This document shows, piece after piece, positions 61,641 through 64,000 of a stretch of DNA of 64,000 bases (positions are counted from its first letter, which is position 1; every line of letters starts with the position of its first letter). Source of the stretch: Motacilla alba alba (lineage: Eukaryota > Chordata > Aves > Passeriformes > Motacillidae). The position numbers and the translations under genes were made by a program. A model generated the notes under the pieces. That model searched no databases, was not told where the DNA came from, and saw only the letters and a list, made by a program, of their open reading frames with translations. The stretch spans positions 3,844,001-3,908,000 of the forward strand of contig NC_052033.1 in NCBI RefSeq assembly GCF_015832195.1, given 5' to 3'.

Positions 61641-62950
61641 AGCAACAGCGTTCTGCCACCTTTCCACGGGATCAATCCCCAGGTGTTTTCTGTTTTGGAG
61701 GAGGGAATGCCATTTCTTCTTATAGTTCCTCTCTTCAGCAAAGAAAGCAGTTTTGATTGCACACATCGGGTGGTGCTTGGTGAATTCAATTGCCCGTCCT
61801 AGCAGCGAGCTCTAAGGGCCAGACCTGTTGAAGTGTTACGGTGGGAATGCAAACTCCAGGCTGCTGAGCTTTTACTCCTGGCACCTTTAGTGTGTGAGCA
61901 GTGCCTGGTGCTGCTCTGTTCGCATCCTGACCCCGTGGGACTGAAGGACTGTGACAGGACCCGGTGCTGAGGAGGAAAGCGAACACACCGGGGTGGTTTG
62001 ATGGGTGCAGCCGAAGCTGCAGGCAGCAGGAGCTTTCCCAGCTGGCACTTTGGTGAGCTGTGATTTCACCGGATGTTTTCAAGTTTGTAGGCAGACTCTG
62101 CGAGAGTGAAAAGACTTCTTTTAGTGCACAGCATTCATGCCGTGTCCCACCCTTCGGGTGTGCTGTAAATAAGTCTGTACTTAGAAGGGGAAGGGCAGTG
62201 CAAACTTGCTGTCCTGACCGAGGTTATTTGAGAGCAGGGACGCTTCCAGCTTGGCTCTGCCCCCGAGGTGTTTCCGAGCTGGGCTTGGTGCCTTTCCTTC
62301 TTTTGCGAGCCGGCAGCGCTATCGTGTGGTTGTTGTGATCAGCTCTGACAGTGGCCAGGAAAAACCCAAGATTTTTTTCTGTCCCAGCACAGTTCCGTGT
62401 CCCGTTACAACACCAAGAACGTTCAGCAGCTGGTCCCACAGGAAATGTTCCAGAGGGAAGAGGCAGTGCTGGAAGTCACTTTTCTTTTGCAGCCTAATAA
62501 CTGCAGAGCCAACAATGATGATTCATCTTCCTTCCCAGCCCTAGGCAGGATCACGTTCTTCCAGACTCCAAGAGCAGGATCCACTACAGAGCTCTCCCAT
62601 GGACTGCTCCCACACGAATGGGGCTGGTAAAAGCCCAGAAAGCCCAGAAAGCAAACTTTAAAAATAAGGAAAACACTCCAAGCCCAGCCCAAAATTACCC
62701 CAAATGCAGAGCCAAGCTGCAAATGTCCCTGCCCTCAAATCAGCAGTATCAGCACTGAAAGTTTTCACTGACCTTCCCCTTCTAAGTACAAGCTCTTATT
62801 TACATCACACCCAAAGGGCAACAGGAATTAATTTGTGCTAAGAAATTTTTTCACTCTTGCAGAGCCTGTGTACAAACTTGAGATGATATTACTGGTTCCT
62901 CTCTGGACTCAAAAAATGTCAATGCCTGGTCAGCTTTGATGCTGACTAGA
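61641..62950. other. Intergenic DNA, no gene seen
   Basis: Ordinary mixed-composition sequence. No recognisable gene, CR1 or LTR. Confidence 0.5.
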
Positions 62951-63170
62951 GGGCTTTGGGCGTCCTAGTGGAAGCTTTGAGCTGTAAAAGAGGGCTTTGG
63001 ACCCTCTAAAAGGGACTTTGGGTCTTCAAAGTGGGTCTGTGAGAACTAAAAATGGGCATTTGGAAATGCAAATGAGGGCCTTGAAGTTAGGTTTTGTGCC
63101 CTCAAAGGATGCTTCACTGCCACAACCGAAGGCTTTTCCTACTAAAAGGGATCTTTAGGGGCTAAAAAGC
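62951..63170. repeat. 20-21-bp periodic A/T-cluster tandem repeat
   Basis: A ggg-ctttgg / ctaaaa motif recurs at about 62951, 62972, 62992, 63012, 63033, 63054, 63075, 63109, 63130 and 63150, mostly every 20-21 bases. Each unit alternates a TTT cluster and an AAAA cluster separated by GC-rich 6-8-mers. That arrangement resembles the 21-bp and 41-bp repeat families described on galliform W and microchromosomes, but homology is not established. Confidence 0.72.
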
Positions 63171-64000
63171 CTGGAAGAAGCTGGGAAGAGTGGAACAGAA
63201 ACCCCCAGCACTCGAAGTGTGCCAACCTAAATGGTGACCAGGCTCATTTGTAGCCCTCAGCAGCCTTTGAGTCCTCTGGCTGCTGGAGCTCCTGGAAGAG
63301 GCAGGAGCTGTGCTGACAGACAAACAGCCCCTGGTCCACAGCACCCGGTCCAGGGACTTCCAGCTGTGAGAGGTGCCCGGGCTGTGACAGCCAGAGGGTT
63401 CTGTGGCCTCAAAGGGACATGGGCCCATGTGGCCTCATGTCACAAAGAGGCAGAGATATGGCCCTGGTCCAGCAATTGTGATCTCACCTGCCCCGTGTTT
63501 GGCATCCTGAGGAGAGAGCCACTGAAAGCTAGCTGGGCTGAGCTGGCCTTCAGGATATCTAGGCTCCTTCCACTGTGGGCCTGCCTTTTTCCAAGCATTC
63601 TTCATCCTTGACAACAGCTACAAGCACCACCAAAACTTTTTGATAGCTGAAGGTGCTTTGTGGGTCATGTGTGGGGTTTCTAAATAAGTTTGTTGAGCTA
63701 CAATTATTTCCTTTCCCTTCAAGTGATGGGATTGGTGCTGAGCTGATCATTTCAGAGGAGATCTTTCTAGAGCTTTGTGATCCAAAGGTTCCTCCTCTGT
63801 TCCCAAAAGGAGTGATGACTGCAAGCTGGAACAGCTCCTGTGAGTCCTGGAAATACAAGGCTCCAGAGGGAAAGGAAGGTGGCCTGAGGCCCAGAAATCA
63901 GAGTGGGTTTGTTGGATTTTTGGCAGAGTACACAAGGGAACAGAGAGTTTTCCAGAACTGCTTCCCTACCAGTAGATGTCAGCAGGGTGTTAGGCTTTCC
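63171..64000. other. Intergenic DNA, no gene seen
   Basis: No recognisable feature to the right edge of the window. Confidence 0.5.

Noticed and set aside
60997..61789. 200-plus-codon frames (Leu/Pro/Ser-rich on +, Arg/Gly/Lys-rich on -)
   Set aside because: Direct consequence of the polypyrimidine CCTTG array; low complexity only.

Overview
This is 64 kb of vertebrate nuclear DNA, and almost certainly avian. It holds several 3'-end fragments of CR1 LINEs, many short solo LTRs, no Alu/B1/MIR-type SINEs, and a very GC-rich CpG-island first exon of a kind typical of bird microchromosomes. The most abundant LTR family looks to me like one found in songbird genomes, so a passerine is my best guess; that step is inference.

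Only one protein-coding gene can be supported. It is exon 1 of HS3ST3A1 (heparan sulfate glucosamine 3-O-sulfotransferase 3A1), on the minus strand at 2311-1752. The exon ends in a clean splice donor. The remaining exon(s), encoding the rest of the sulfotransferase domain, lie off the left edge of the window. Bases 1-1751 are therefore intron 1, and everything above about 2312 is 5' UTR/promoter (CpG island, about 1640-2960) followed by some 61 kb of upstream intergenic DNA. The many other open frames are short, lack family signatures, and mostly fall in minisatellites or LTRs.

Layout: 0-3 kb, HS3ST3A1 exon 1 and CpG island, with a minisatellite on each side (54-bp unit in intron 1, 42-64-bp units in the promoter flank). 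3-6 kb, unique AT-rich DNA with a relic of an ancient sauropsid repeat. 6-17 kb, a 58-bp GC-rich minisatellite, three solo LTRs of the main family, two CR1 fragments just upstream of one arm of a nearly identical inverted duplication (9.2 kb and 16.4 kb), and a palindromic 41-bp minisatellite. 17-26 kb, mostly unique DNA with a CR1 fragment and a duplicated ~350-bp block. 26-36 kb, AT-rich tandem repeats, several LTR families and a perfect 15-bp-arm hairpin. 36-53 kb, mostly unique, with more LTRs, a large (TATAA)n array grown inside one LTR, and another dispersed repeat pair. 53-59 kb, a 91-bp AT-rich satellite and candidate conserved non-coding elements. 59.7-63.2 kb, the most unusual stretch: degenerate interstitial telomeric (CCCTAA)n sequence abutting a ~180-bp satellite, then a pyrimidine-rich CCTTG-type array, then a 20-21-bp periodic A/T-cluster repeat.

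No operon, CRISPR, prokaryotic system, RNA gene or intact transposase/reverse-transcriptase gene is visible. The biology is a single developmental glycosaminoglycan-modifying gene with a long gene-poor upstream region, populated by endogenous-retrovirus solo LTRs and tandem repeats, some of which look like a fossil chromosome end. Identity figures are estimated by eye, not computed.
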